From CAYJVB01 sp964373575 (GTDB taxonomy: Archaea; Aenigmatarchaeota; Aenigmatarchaeia; CG10238-14), in NCBI GenBank assembly GCA_964373575.1, contig CAYJVB010000002.1:1-63331 (forward strand): a stretch of DNA of 63,331 bases, in the 5' to 3' direction. Below, piece after piece: positions 26,501 to 36,771 of the stretch. A program made the position numbers and the translations under genes. The notes beneath the pieces were generated by a model. That model had not been told where the DNA came from, ran no database searches, and saw only the letters and a list, made by a program, of their open reading frames with translations. The first letter of the stretch is position 1. Each line of letters begins with the position of its first letter.

Positions 26501-27471
26501 AAAAGGAACCTTCTGTTACAATTTTTGTTCCAGTTAAAAATTCTGAATCAACAATTAAAATGTGCATCGACTCTTTGCTTCAACTAAATTATAGAAACAA
26601 AAAAATTTTTATAATAGATAACATGTCAACAGATAATACTTATCATATACTTAAAAGTTACGGTAAAAAGATAAATTTGTCTAGAATGTCTGGAACAGTC
26701 CCAAAATTACATAATGCTATAATTAGAGGTACAAAAAGTAATTTTTTGGCATATACTAACGCTGATTGTGTTGTAAAAAGGGACTGGTTAAAAAAACTCA
26801 TACTAAATTTTACTTCAGATGATATTGTTGCTACGACAGGTTATTGTGCTACACCTAAGGGATTGAATAAACTTCAAACTATAATTGGGGAAGAGTTAGA
26901 AGCTCGTTTTAAAAAGTCTCCTGAATTTGTTTCTAGAGGACCTGATATGAATTTGTGTGTGCGAGCTAATGTAGCTAGGCGTGTTATGTTTGATGAAAGA
27001 TTTGTTTGGTCCTGGGAATCGGATTTTGGTTATAGACTGACTAAATTAGGTAAAATGAAATTTGTTCCTGATGCAATTGTTTATCATTATCATAGACCTA
27101 CATGGCCACGTTTTTTTAAACAACAATTTAATAATGCTCTTATTAACGTTCTTCTATATTGGAAACACAAAAATAAAATTTTAGGCGATCATATATCAAC
27201 AGCTTCCATGGCTATCACATTAGGTTTTGCGTATCTCACCTTTCTATTTTTTGCATTATCAATCTTTAGTGGCTTTTTTGTTAAACCGCTTTTTCTTTCT
27301 CTATTTTGTCTGCTTTTACTTTATATCAATGATGTATTACGTATATCAAGAAATATCAATGATGTACCGTTGATTTTTATTGTTTTATTGATAAGAACGA
27401 TTGCGTGGTCTATTGGATGGGCTTATGGTTTAATTTTGTTTTTTAAGAAGGGATGGTATAAATGGTATTAA
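26497..27471 (+). CDS. GT2-family glycosyltransferase with C-terminal membrane helices
   Basis: A 324-residue GT-A transferase: VTIFVPVKNSESTI (6-19), IIDNMSTDNT (about 40), the metal-binding TNADCVVK (about 87), and WSWESDFGYRL near 175, the family's ED-type acid region. At least two membrane spans follow (about 236-262 and 286-318). This is the layout of GT2 enzymes that work at the membrane on lipid-linked glycans. It overlaps the preceding methyltransferase by 4 nt (ATGA). Confidence 0.83.
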   Translation: MKKEPSVTIFVPVKNSESTIKMCIDSLLQLNYRNKKIFIIDNMSTDNTYHILKSYGKKINLSRMSGTVPKLHNAIIRGTKSNFLAYTNADCVVKRDWLKKLILNFTSDDIVATTGYCATPKGLNKLQTIIGEELEARFKKSPEFVSRGPDMNLCVRANVARRVMFDERFVWSWESDFGYRLTKLGKMKFVPDAIVYHYHRPTWPRFFKQQFNNALINVLLYWKHKNKILGDHISTASMAITLGFAYLTFLFFALSIFSGFFVKPLFLSLFCLLLLYINDVLRISRNINDVPLIFIVLLIRTIAWSIGWAYGLILFFKKGWYKWY

Positions 27472-27473
27472 AA

Positions 27474-28604
27474 ATGAAAATATTACATTTGGGAAAATAT
27501 TTTCCGCCTAATTATGGTGGCGTTGAACAATTCACGCATTCAGTAGCTAAATATTCTGTTGAGGCTGGATACGTGGTCACAGCTATTGTTTACAATTCAT
27601 CACAAAAAATGAAGCATGAAAAGATAGATGGCATAAATGTTATACGTTTGTCCCGGCTTGTTAATTTTCTTAGGACACCTTTTACAATGCCTATAGTATC
27701 TTTGATTAGAGACGAAAAACCAGATCTTATTCATCTGCATGTTCCGAATCCCTGGTTTGAGTTTAACTTGTTGTTATACATGCTCTTCAATCCAAAAACT
27801 AAAATATTTGTAACTTATCACTCTGATGTTATTAATTATACTCCTATACACTTTTTTGGCAACTTGCTTAGATTTTTGTACCTATTCCCTTTATTAAAAT
27901 TTTATTGCAACAAGATTATGGCAACAAGTCCCAATTATGTTCAGGGTTCGTTTATTCTTTCAAATCTAAGTGAAAGAATTTCTGTTATACCGTTATCGAT
28001 AAACATTTCAAAGTTTAAAACAAAAGAAAAAATAAAATCCAATAAGAGAATATTACTTTTTGTAGGCAGATTATCTCCTTATAAGGGCTTGGAATACCTT
28101 TTAGGTGCAATAAAAAAGGTTTCTATCTCTAGAAAAGATTTCGTTCTTTATATTGTAGGTGATGGTAGCCTAAGAAAAAAACTTGAAAAACGTGTTAATT
28201 CACTTGGAATAAAAGATTTTGTCAGTTTTGTCGGTGAGATTTCTGATAAAAACCTGCTGAAATATTATAATTCCTGTGATATTTTTATTTTACCTTCTAT
28301 TTTTAAATCTGAAGCTTTTGGCATTGTTCAGTTAGAGGCTATGGCTTTTGGAAAACCAGTAATCTCTACCAATATCTACGGAAGTGGCGTACCTTATGTT
28401 AATGTAGACGGTTTTACTGGAAAGGTTGTGAGGCCGAAGGATTCTATTGATTTGGCAGATGCTATTATTGAACTTCTTGGCAATGAAAGACTTAGAAGAG
28501 AGTATGGTAATAATGGAAGGATGCGTGTGAAAAAATATTTTAGCCAAGATAAAATGATAAAAGATATATTAAGTGTTTACAAACAAATTTTGCATGGTCA
28601 TTAA
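27474..28604 (+). CDS. GT4-family glycosyltransferase
   Basis: A 376-residue GT-B transferase starting MKILHLGKYFPPNYGGVEQF, with the conserved GGVE loop, LLFVGRLSPYKGLEYLL near 195, and the donor-binding SEAFGIVQLEAMAFGKPV (about 280) carrying the E-x7-E motif. The frame is open to 27462, but the ATG at 27474, two nt after the preceding stop, matches the family N-terminus. It precedes the flippase by one nt. Confidence 0.88.
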   Translation: MKILHLGKYFPPNYGGVEQFTHSVAKYSVEAGYVVTAIVYNSSQKMKHEKIDGINVIRLSRLVNFLRTPFTMPIVSLIRDEKPDLIHLHVPNPWFEFNLLLYMLFNPKTKIFVTYHSDVINYTPIHFFGNLLRFLYLFPLLKFYCNKIMATSPNYVQGSFILSNLSERISVIPLSINISKFKTKEKIKSNKRILLFVGRLSPYKGLEYLLGAIKKVSISRKDFVLYIVGDGSLRKKLEKRVNSLGIKDFVSFVGEISDKNLLKYYNSCDIFILPSIFKSEAFGIVQLEAMAFGKPVISTNIYGSGVPYVNVDGFTGKVVRPKDSIDLADAIIELLGNERLRREYGNNGRMRVKKYFSQDKMIKDILSVYKQILHGH

Positions 28605-28605
28605 A

Positions 28606-30102
28606 ATGAAAATTTTTGACAAAGCTGTTTCGAATGCATATTACATGATTTTGAATTGGTCGGTATTGACATTTTTTGCATTTTTGTTTCAGTTAACTGC
28701 TATTAAACTTCTAACACAACAACAGTTTGGTATTGCTCTAACTGCTACAAATTTATCTGTATTTATTGGCTATATGCTAACATTGGGTCTATCAGTTGCT
28801 ATTGCTAAATTAATTCCTGAATATAGCAAAAAGAATCAAGTTTCCAGGATTAAAACAGTTGTTTCCAGATCTCTCATAATCATATTGTTTGTAGTTTCTA
28901 TTTTTACTATTCTATTCATCTACAATTTAGATAAAATTTCTGAAATTTTAAAAATTCCTAAGTCGGCCTTAATTTTGACTTCAATATCATATTTTGTGCT
29001 AAGCTTTACTCTGATTTTCAGTTCTTTAGTTTACGGACTTCAAGACATGAAAAGATTTTTCTATGGTGGACTTGGATATGCAGTTACAAAATTTGTTGTT
29101 TCTGCTGTTTTGATATTTTTAGGCTTCGGTTACTTTGGGCCCATAATAGGTTTGCTTTTTGGTTTTCTGATATGGCTAGTTATTACTTTCTCACCTAAAT
29201 ATATTACCACCGACATAAATTCTGTTTCTGATAAAGAATTATTCAAATATGGTGTTCCAGGGCTTTTGAACACATTCGCAAGTTCATTATTTGTTAATGC
29301 GCAATTTGTTCTATTGACTGTGATTAAAACTGCTACAGTAACAGGTATATTTGGTGTAGGTATGCTAATAACGTCTTCTATACTAGTTATACCAAATTTA
29401 TTATCGTTATCTGTTTTTCCCATCATTTCTGAGTTGTCTGTTGACAAAAAATCTAAGCGATCACAAAAACTTTTGGTAGATAATACTCTTCGATATTCGT
29501 TTTTCCTTACAATTCCATTCATCTTCATTTTATCTATTTTTTCTGGGTTCTTTATATTGCTATTATCCAAACCCGAATACCTAACTGTATCAGTGTTGAT
29601 ACCTATATTGTCAATTTCCTCTTTATTATTTGGTATTTCTAATATTCTTAACAATGCAATATATGCTACAAGGAAACCTAAGATATTCCGTAATATATTG
29701 ATAGCAGTATCTTTGTTCTTCCTTTTAATTATGCCATTTTTAGCTTCTGCTAAAGGCGATTTAGGCATGGCGTTGTCATACCTTTTTGCTATGGTATTTT
29801 ATCTAATTCTCAGCTTTACTTACCTTAAAAAAGGATTAAAAATTGACTTTCCTTTAAAAGATCTTTCAAAACTACTAATCGCTAGCTTAATTTCCTTTTC
29901 ACCTTTGATTTTTTTGAATGCAAAAATCAACAACCCGATAATAATGCTTATTGCAATAGCATTTTCCGGGATCGTGTATATTGTCACATTATTTCTTCTA
30001 AAATTCTATAAATCACAAGATTCGAGAATTCTTAAATTCTTCTCAAAAAAAATGAAAATTTCCCATCCGTTTATTGATTATCTTATAAATTTGTTCGATT
30101 GA
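28606..30102 (+). CDS. MOP-superfamily polysaccharide flippase (Wzx-like)
   Basis: The 498-residue protein has about 12-14 evenly spaced hydrophobic helices and few loops, with the N-terminal pattern (NAYYMILNWSVLTFFAFLFQ then LLTQQQFGIALTATNL) typical of polysaccharide/oligosaccharide exporters of the MOP superfamily. It would flip the polyprenyl-linked glycan to the outside before transfer by AglB. The ATG at 28606 follows the GT4 stop by one nt; the open frame to 28573 lies inside the GT4 gene. It is the last gene of this plus-strand operon, convergent to aglB. Confidence 0.88.
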   Translation: MKIFDKAVSNAYYMILNWSVLTFFAFLFQLTAIKLLTQQQFGIALTATNLSVFIGYMLTLGLSVAIAKLIPEYSKKNQVSRIKTVVSRSLIIILFVVSIFTILFIYNLDKISEILKIPKSALILTSISYFVLSFTLIFSSLVYGLQDMKRFFYGGLGYAVTKFVVSAVLIFLGFGYFGPIIGLLFGFLIWLVITFSPKYITTDINSVSDKELFKYGVPGLLNTFASSLFVNAQFVLLTVIKTATVTGIFGVGMLITSSILVIPNLLSLSVFPIISELSVDKKSKRSQKLLVDNTLRYSFFLTIPFIFILSIFSGFFILLLSKPEYLTVSVLIPILSISSLLFGISNILNNAIYATRKPKIFRNILIAVSLFFLLIMPFLASAKGDLGMALSYLFAMVFYLILSFTYLKKGLKIDFPLKDLSKLLIASLISFSPLIFLNAKINNPIIMLIAIAFSGIVYIVTLFLLKFYKSQDSRILKFFSKKMKISHPFIDYLINLFD

Positions 30103-30110
30103 TCATGGCC

Positions 30111-32297
30111 TTAATTAAATTCGACCTTGTAAATTCTTATCTCAGGGTTACTATAAACTGGTTTAAAATGCTTTAGGCCCTCCCCGCCGAAGAAAAATGT
30201 TTTCACAAAAATACTATCTTTTATTGATGGTGATAAATATATTCCAGATCTAAAATCTTGTTGCAACCAAATCATACCATCTATTTTTTCTAGTGTTGTT
30301 GGATAAGTAGCGAGGTTTATTCTCTGCAGCTTACCATCTTGTGAATAAAACACGACATTGTTTATCAAATATTTGTTGTTATAAACAGGCAATATCGCAT
30401 CTTTTTTTTCTACAATAGATAGTTTTAAACCACCATAGTCGTATACCAAGACATTATTCTCTTCTCTATCTTTCTGAACACTTTGCAGATTAAACACCCA
30501 CGGACACCAAACCCATAGACCTTTCCCTTGTGCTGCAAACTCACCGCAGGACATTTGTCCAGGTTCTGTATTTGGAGTTGATGCACAGCAAACGCCAGGA
30601 GTTTTTTGGAAATCTGCTGGGGAGCTTATAGGTGCACGGTAGCCGCCGAAGTAGTTCATCCACGTGAATTTTCCTATGAGGTCGTTGCTTGCTATGAAAT
30701 ATAATTCGGAAACGGGATCACAAGCTGTTGATGGCATAATGCTGCCCCATTTCTTTTTTGCTTGTTCACATTGTTCCGGTGTAAGCGATGTGTATTTCTT
30801 AAGCAAATTAACAGCTTCTGTTTCATTATTTGTTGACATTATTCTTCCCATATCTTGGATTCTTATATCGTGGTCGTATGGTACGCACTCTTCACCACCG
30901 CAGTGTGCTCCGTCACCATGGACTCTTAGACCAGTATAGCCTGTTATTATGTGACCTGGATCCCACCATGTAGCAACTAAGGCTTTTTTATCTGCATTAT
31001 CTTTCAGCCAATCTAACATATCAACCCAATTTTGACCTATATCGTAAGTACCAACATTCATTGCAAAAGCCAAATTTTGTGAGAAATAGCCTATAACAAC
31101 TAAGTAGAAAATTAGTCCTAAAATTGTTCCCCTGAAAAATAGATTGAAATTTTTTGTGTGTTCTATTAAGTTACCTATGACATAGCCAGCAGATGCTGCA
31201 ACAGCTATAGAAAACAGTAAGGCGAATCTAACACCACTTAAAATTATGTAAAATGTTATAACTGCCCACATAAACAAGAAAAGTTCTTCGAAACCAATTT
31301 TCACTCTTTTGTACAATTTATATCCAGCTAATAACGGCAGTCCTAAAATCATAAAATACATTGGTATTTTTCCGACCCTATCAGCAATTGCATTAAAACC
31401 ACCTCGAGTTAAAACGTTTATTGGTTGTAATTCTGCAACAGAAACATTAACTAATGAACCAGCACCTTGACGGAAGCCTGATGCAATCTGAATGAATAAT
31501 AATATACTGCCATTTCCGAGAATAAGAGAAACCACGTTTAGTATTATGAAAAGTAATATTAAGGGCCAGAATTGATCTTTCAACTCAGTAAAAATTTGAG
31601 TTAAATTTATTTTTCGACTTCCTCCTAAAAACACTTTAACAATTTTGTAAAGGAAAAATACTGGGATCAACATACAGAAAAACAATAATACATACCAACC
31701 AAACCACCAGCTATTGATGAATGCGAAATTGGCTATAACGGCCAATGCTATGTGGTACCATTTTTTCTCTCTCATTGCTAGGAAGATGGTAAAAATTGAA
31801 AGAAATGAGAAGAAGACTACAACAACATCAGTATCCAAATAGCCGGCTGTTGAAACACCGATAAATGTTGGTGTCATCGAAGCGAAGATAGCTGTTGATA
31901 AACCACCCCATTCATTAGTCAATTCCTTACCTAAAAGATATGCAGATAATGCACTTAATCCTGTCATTATTGCAGGAGAAATTATAGCGGCTTTCATGAA
32001 TGTTATGTCGGTGAACAGTGCGAGTATTTTGTAGAATAATATTATTATGTAAAACCAACCAGCGCTAGTTGAGAATGGTCTTCCTGGGGGATAGAAACTA
32101 AGTTCATCCCATTTGGGTGGTTTCAGATTGTTTTGCAAGACCTCATTTGCATGCCTGTAGAACCACCAAGGGTCGTAATCGGCTACTAGGTTTGGAATAT
32201 TGGTTAATCTGCTTTTTGTTGCAGCAAAGATGACTAGTATAAGCAAAACTAACGAAATAATAGTTTTTAATTTTATTTTAGGTAATTCGATTTTCAT
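30111..32297 (-). CDS. aglB: oligosaccharyltransferase AglB/STT3
   Basis: The enzyme transfers a lipid-linked glycan to asparagine in N-x-S/T sites on the outer face of the membrane. The 728-residue protein has an N-terminal span, the first-loop catalytic DYD motif (D40-Y-D42, followed by PWWFYRHA), about 12 more spans, and a soluble domain starting near residue 425. The acceptor-binding motif is WWDPGH at about residue 443, the counterpart of WWDYG in most STT3 proteins. The DTDVVVV segment near 155 supplies the second DxD. Several cysteines occur in the soluble part, possibly disulphides. It is upstream of a GT4 gene on its own strand by position but is transcribed after it. Confidence 0.94.
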   Translation of the reverse strand: MKIELPKIKLKTIISLVLLILVIFAATKSRLTNIPNLVADYDPWWFYRHANEVLQNNLKPPKWDELSFYPPGRPFSTSAGWFYIIILFYKILALFTDITFMKAAIISPAIMTGLSALSAYLLGKELTNEWGGLSTAIFASMTPTFIGVSTAGYLDTDVVVVFFSFLSIFTIFLAMREKKWYHIALAVIANFAFINSWWFGWYVLLFFCMLIPVFFLYKIVKVFLGGSRKINLTQIFTELKDQFWPLILLFIILNVVSLILGNGSILLFIQIASGFRQGAGSLVNVSVAELQPINVLTRGGFNAIADRVGKIPMYFMILGLPLLAGYKLYKRVKIGFEELFLFMWAVITFYIILSGVRFALLFSIAVAASAGYVIGNLIEHTKNFNLFFRGTILGLIFYLVVIGYFSQNLAFAMNVGTYDIGQNWVDMLDWLKDNADKKALVATWWDPGHIITGYTGLRVHGDGAHCGGEECVPYDHDIRIQDMGRIMSTNNETEAVNLLKKYTSLTPEQCEQAKKKWGSIMPSTACDPVSELYFIASNDLIGKFTWMNYFGGYRAPISSPADFQKTPGVCCASTPNTEPGQMSCGEFAAQGKGLWVWCPWVFNLQSVQKDREENNVLVYDYGGLKLSIVEKKDAILPVYNNKYLINNVVFYSQDGKLQRINLATYPTTLEKIDGMIWLQQDFRSGIYLSPSIKDSIFVKTFFFGGEGLKHFKPVYSNPEIRIYKVEFN

Positions 32298-32303
32298 GAA
32301 ATC

Positions 32304-33362
32304 TTAACTCTTATTTGTAATAGATGCATAAATGCTTTCAAGCTTATCGAGATATGAGTCCCATGTGAACCTTTTTACTAGTTCTTGATTTCTTTTTGTA
32401 TCGTGTTTTAACTTTTTCTTGTTTTTGGTATATGTTCTTATAGCAGTTACAATATCTGGTGCGCTTTTCGGTTTTATTGAGATGCCGTGTTGTCCAATAT
32501 CTACTGTTGAAATTATGCCGCAGCCGGTTGCCATTGCTTCAAGCAAGACTAGACCGAAACCTTCTGTCAGTGACGGGAGACAGAATATAGATGCTGAGTT
32601 ATACATTTTGATTAGATCTTTTCCAAATAGTGGACCGGTGAATTCAACATTCGATGGCGCGTCTTGCTTCAATATGTTGAGATAATCACCTTTACCTACA
32701 ACAACAAATTTTGTGTTCTGTAGAATTCTCGCACCCTCTATTAAATATTCGAGGCCTTTGATTTTTACCATTGATTTGTTCATTGATAGATTACCGATGA
32801 AGAGAACTAGATTTTCTCTTTTGATATCTCTCTTTTGATATTTTTTGTAATCGATACCTGGCTGAATCAGATGCATTTTGTTTTTTGGAATTCTCATATC
32901 TAAACCGATTTTTTGTGATAGCCTGTTTTGGAAGATTAAGGCATCATAATTTTTTGTTAAGACAAATTTTTCAACTGACTGGAAGATAGAACCGGCTATG
33001 CTGTCTTTCACATCTTTCCACACAGGACCGAAGATGTGGTGAATGTAACAACATATTGGTTTGTTAAGAAGTTTTGCGGCTATTAATGAAGGATAACACA
33101 TATTACCGCTGCTTGTGTGAATTAAATCGAAATCTTTTGCATGGCTCAAGATAATAGGTGTTGATAAATTCATGAAATAACGATTTATTGGTACTCTAAT
33201 CGTTTCGATTCCTTGATATTTTTTTATTTTTGGATTACCCGTGCAAAGAACTTTTATTTCATGACCTCTTTCTTTTAGGCCCTGCGCTATTTTTAGAGAT
33301 AATGTTTCACCACCACCTGTAATGTCAGGAGGAAAAAGCTCTTGGGTTATGAGGATTTTCAT
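32304..33362 (-). CDS. GT4-family glycosyltransferase
   Basis: A 352-residue GT-B transferase starting MKILITQELFPPDITGGGET, with the glycine loop, VLFIGNLSMNKSMVKIKGLEYLI near 188, and PSLTEGFGLVLLEAMATG near 265 with the E-x7-E motif. It lies 6 nt upstream of aglB and is probably co-transcribed with it, so it may build the glycan that AglB transfers. Confidence 0.88.
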   Translation of the reverse strand: MKILITQELFPPDITGGGETLSLKIAQGLKERGHEIKVLCTGNPKIKKYQGIETIRVPINRYFMNLSTPIILSHAKDFDLIHTSSGNMCYPSLIAAKLLNKPICCYIHHIFGPVWKDVKDSIAGSIFQSVEKFVLTKNYDALIFQNRLSQKIGLDMRIPKNKMHLIQPGIDYKKYQKRDIKRENLVLFIGNLSMNKSMVKIKGLEYLIEGARILQNTKFVVVGKGDYLNILKQDAPSNVEFTGPLFGKDLIKMYNSASIFCLPSLTEGFGLVLLEAMATGCGIISTVDIGQHGISIKPKSAPDIVTAIRTYTKNKKKLKHDTKRNQELVKRFTWDSYLDKLESIYASITNKS

Positions 33363-33397
33363 ATAAAAGATGATGGGATTAAGATTTTAATAACTCT

Positions 33398-34933
33398 TCA
33401 GTGTAAATACAACTCTTTATTTTCAATTCCATTAGTCATATGACCGTTACTCGCAATTCCCAAATCTTTTCTGGCTTTTGTCATTCTTTTTGATAGATAT
33501 GCAAGATATTTCAAGGCATAGTTAACTACTCTAACTCCTTCAACCGGATTTAAATTCTTCATTACTGTTTGCCAAACGTGTTTTGGATTTGTGTAGAATT
33601 TCACCATTAACTTATCTCTGATTTCATTTATATCATTTGATGATAAATTGGGATAGCTAACCAAGCATTTTAGTTGCCCATTTTCATCCAGCCACTCATT
33701 AAAGTTTTCTGTCACCAAGTAACCATTATGTTTTGCCCAAGCATAAAATTCCGTTCCAGGGAATGGTACTGCCTGCTGGAAGAAGACCATGTCAGGATTC
33801 ATTCTTTTAGCAAATTGGAATGTGTCTTCAATACTTTCTTTAGTGTCGCCAGGCAAACCTATCATGAAGCAGCCGAATATTCTCAATCCAACTTTCTTTG
33901 CGTCCCTTGTGAATCTTTCAGCTTGAGTCAATACAACACCTTTTCTTATGTTGTTCAATACTTGTTGATTTCCACTTTCATAACCAACTATAAGAATTCT
34001 TGCTCCAGCATCTTTCATTGTTTTCATCAATTCGTAATCTAATTGGGCTCTAGCATTGCATGACCATATCACGTCTAAATCTCTTTCTTTGATTTCCTCA
34101 CAGATTTTCAGGACTCTTTCTCTGTTTATTGTGAATGTGTCATCCTCGAAGAAAATTTCTCTGACTTGAGGCAGTTTTTTATTGATGAATTCTATCTCGT
34201 CAACGACATTTTCTGGTGATCTCATTCTGAATGTGTGTAGAGTGAAAACCTGTGGATAGTCGCAATAAACGCATCTCGCGGGACAGCCTCTGCTCGTCCA
34301 TGTTTGGAGCATTGGATATTGAGCTAGTGCATATCTGTACCAATAGGGATTCAAGAATTTCTTGTAGGCTATTGAGACAAAAGGTGTTGCATCAAGATCC
34401 TGTATAAGCGGTCGAGGCGGAGTGTTGATGAATTTTTTGTCTTCTCTGAATGTTATGCCAGGAATTTTTTTGAAAACATCAGCATGAGTTCCGTTGTTTT
34501 CTAAAGCATCAGCAATATCTTTAACAGTGTAATCGTATTCGCCTCGCAGAATGAAGTCGATGTTGTTTGACATTTTCATGGATTCTATTGGCATGGCACT
34601 AACATGCTTTCCTGCCACTGCTATTTTAGCATCACTGATTTCTTTCACTTTATTAACAAATTCAACATCGCTGTGGATTGTGGGTGTGGATGTTTCGACA
34701 ACAACTAATTCGGGTTTGAAGTTTTCTATTTTTTTTAAAGCAGCAGTGAAATCCATCTCGGTTGCTACTGCGTCTATCAATAAAGGCTGATGATTGCTCT
34801 TTTCCATCAAGACAGCTGTAGCGTAAGAAAGCCAAAAAGGATAATAAAGGGTACCACTTTTCGTGAATTCTGGCCATCTACTGTCCTTACTAATTTTAAC
34901 CCTAAAAGGTGAATTGATCAGTAAAGTCTTCAT
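33398..34933 (-). CDS. radical SAM protein with N-terminal B12-binding domain
   Basis: The 511-residue protein has an N-terminal cobalamin-binding-like Rossmann domain (about 1-150) and a radical SAM domain with the 4Fe-4S motif CPARCVYC (around residue 216) followed by a TIM-barrel pattern with EDDTFTINRERV and GLPGDTKESIEDTF. It belongs to the class B/HpnJ-like branch. Such enzymes do C-methylations, ring rearrangements or similar steps, often on lipids. Its place directly upstream of the GT4-aglB pair suggests a lipid carrier or glycan modification, but nothing in the sequence fixes the substrate. Confidence 0.85.
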   Translation of the reverse strand: MKTLLINSPFRVKISKDSRWPEFTKSGTLYYPFWLSYATAVLMEKSNHQPLLIDAVATEMDFTAALKKIENFKPELVVVETSTPTIHSDVEFVNKVKEISDAKIAVAGKHVSAMPIESMKMSNNIDFILRGEYDYTVKDIADALENNGTHADVFKKIPGITFREDKKFINTPPRPLIQDLDATPFVSIAYKKFLNPYWYRYALAQYPMLQTWTSRGCPARCVYCDYPQVFTLHTFRMRSPENVVDEIEFINKKLPQVREIFFEDDTFTINRERVLKICEEIKERDLDVIWSCNARAQLDYELMKTMKDAGARILIVGYESGNQQVLNNIRKGVVLTQAERFTRDAKKVGLRIFGCFMIGLPGDTKESIEDTFQFAKRMNPDMVFFQQAVPFPGTEFYAWAKHNGYLVTENFNEWLDENGQLKCLVSYPNLSSNDINEIRDKLMVKFYTNPKHVWQTVMKNLNPVEGVRVVNYALKYLAYLSKRMTKARKDLGIASNGHMTNGIENKELYLH

Positions 34934-35033
34934 TTTTATGTCACCATAACACTGTTATAAATTAATATAGTATATCCTTATAAAATTATACTTACACAGG
35001 TTTTACCAGGAATAAATAAGTATCTTAAAAACC

Positions 35034-36704
35034 ATGATGTATAAAATGTCAAAAGAAGTATCTATTGATCTCAAAAAACCAGAAATACTGATATTGAGCG
35101 GTGTTTTGATATTCTTTTTCATTCTTACTGTAAAGGTTATGGTTAATACTCCGGTTGCGTTCGGAGATGAGGGATATCATACATCGCTTGGCAGATATTT
35201 GGGAACTATGAAGGACTATCCTCAGTGGATTCCCTACTTTGGATCGGAACTTGAGAAGGAAGGTTTTCACACACCACCAATGATCCATCTGCTAATAGGA
35301 AGTCTCACAATGCTTTTTGGATATCAGGAGAGCCTTGTAAAGGGATTACAACCTTTTATTGGAGTTATTTTATTGGGGTATGTAGTTTTTCTGTTGACCA
35401 AAAAAATCTTTGGTACTGAAGTAGGGTTAATGGCATCTATTATAGCAGTTGCTTTGCCGTCATTTGCTACTTATGCTGTTTTGATGTACAGAGAAATGAT
35501 ATTTGTATTTTATTTCACGCTTTTTGCTCTTACATTACTTCTTGCGATAAAAACTGACGAAAAAAAGTATTGGATATTGACTAGCATATTTGCTGGTTTT
35601 TCTGTTCTTGGGAAAACTCCTGGTCTTGTTGCACCTTTGCTTTTGGGGATTGTGTTTCTTTATAGGTTATATCAGCAAAGACCAAATTACATGAATCAAG
35701 TTAAGACATTTGCATTAGTTTTTCTTATCTTGATATTGGTTTCAGGTTCTTTCATTCTGAGAAGTTTAGTTTTTTATCACACACCACACTGTGGTTTCAG
35801 GATAATGGATATCAGTGGATGCAAGAGGGATACAGGATATGTAAATAAATTTGAATATGCTGGAAGAACTGTTGAAACAGGAACTGAGGCTAACGCCCTG
35901 AAAATAGGTCTGACAAACTATTTTGATTTTGCATATGGGAATGTACTCTTTGTTCCTCTAACATTCTTCTTAGGTTTTGCTTTTTTAGCATTGAGAAAGA
36001 AGCCTGAAGATATCTTGCTTCTTGTTACGTTTTTTGTTTTCTTCATACCAATAGTTTATTTTTCATTTCCAGGGAGGGCTGAAGATACGGCAAGATTTAT
36101 GTTGCCGATGGGTCCTATTATTGCTTTGATATCGGCGAGCTATTTCAATGAAATCTATCAGTTTATCAAAAAATACTATAAATATGCGGGATTAATTGTT
36201 TTTGTTGCGATTATAGTTTTGTCGTACAAAAGTTTGACACAAAAGCTAGCTGTTATGACTCAGGTTAAAGCATTTTCACCTTTATTCTTTGATGCCTGCA
36301 AATGGATTAAAGAGAATACACCGAAGGATGCACAGATTGGTGGAGTAATTTGGGGCAGTGCAACAGTGTATAATTGTGAGAGGCCAATAGGTGGCGGAGG
36401 AGCTGATGTTGTATTAAGTCAGAATATTACTCTTTCTTTATCGCTTTTAAAGTGGTATGGGTCAACACATATTTTCATACAAAAATTCAGTATTAGCTTT
36501 GCTGATGAAAGGCTGACAGAAAGATATCCTATTAGTTTTGTTAATTTTCTAGAAAGTAATCCACAATATTTTAAGAAGGTTTATGAAAATGGACCAACAT
36601 TGGATCAGTGCAGACAGGCTGGTGGATGTGATGGGGCTGTTGTTTATGATATTGATTATAGTGGAATAAAACTAATACCACCTGAAGAGTTATTGAAAAA
36701 GTAA
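35034..36704 (+). CDS. GT39/ArnT-like membrane glycosyltransferase
   Basis: A 556-residue GT-C protein: an N-terminal helix (about 18-36), a loop with FGDEGYHTSLGRY (about 42-54) giving the acidic residues of the family, about ten membrane helices, and a soluble C-terminal domain from about 400 with several cysteines. An ATG at 35049 (MSKEVS) is an alternative start. It would use a polyprenyl-phosphate sugar on the outside. It is monocistronic and divergent from the radical SAM gene. Confidence 0.8.
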   Translation: MMYKMSKEVSIDLKKPEILILSGVLIFFFILTVKVMVNTPVAFGDEGYHTSLGRYLGTMKDYPQWIPYFGSELEKEGFHTPPMIHLLIGSLTMLFGYQESLVKGLQPFIGVILLGYVVFLLTKKIFGTEVGLMASIIAVALPSFATYAVLMYREMIFVFYFTLFALTLLLAIKTDEKKYWILTSIFAGFSVLGKTPGLVAPLLLGIVFLYRLYQQRPNYMNQVKTFALVFLILILVSGSFILRSLVFYHTPHCGFRIMDISGCKRDTGYVNKFEYAGRTVETGTEANALKIGLTNYFDFAYGNVLFVPLTFFLGFAFLALRKKPEDILLLVTFFVFFIPIVYFSFPGRAEDTARFMLPMGPIIALISASYFNEIYQFIKKYYKYAGLIVFVAIIVLSYKSLTQKLAVMTQVKAFSPLFFDACKWIKENTPKDAQIGGVIWGSATVYNCERPIGGGGADVVLSQNITLSLSLLKWYGSTHIFIQKFSISFADERLTERYPISFVNFLESNPQYFKKVYENGPTLDQCRQAGGCDGAVVYDIDYSGIKLIPPEELLKK

Positions 36705-36771
36705 ACTTTAGATATAAAACTATTATCTATAATTATCTTCTACACTATCGTGGCCATACATGAATGCATCT

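Noticed and set aside
29130..29768. 212-residue ORF on the minus strand inside the flippase gene
   Set aside because: Asn/Ile-rich with no motif and entirely within the flippase gene; its length reflects the AT-rich composition.
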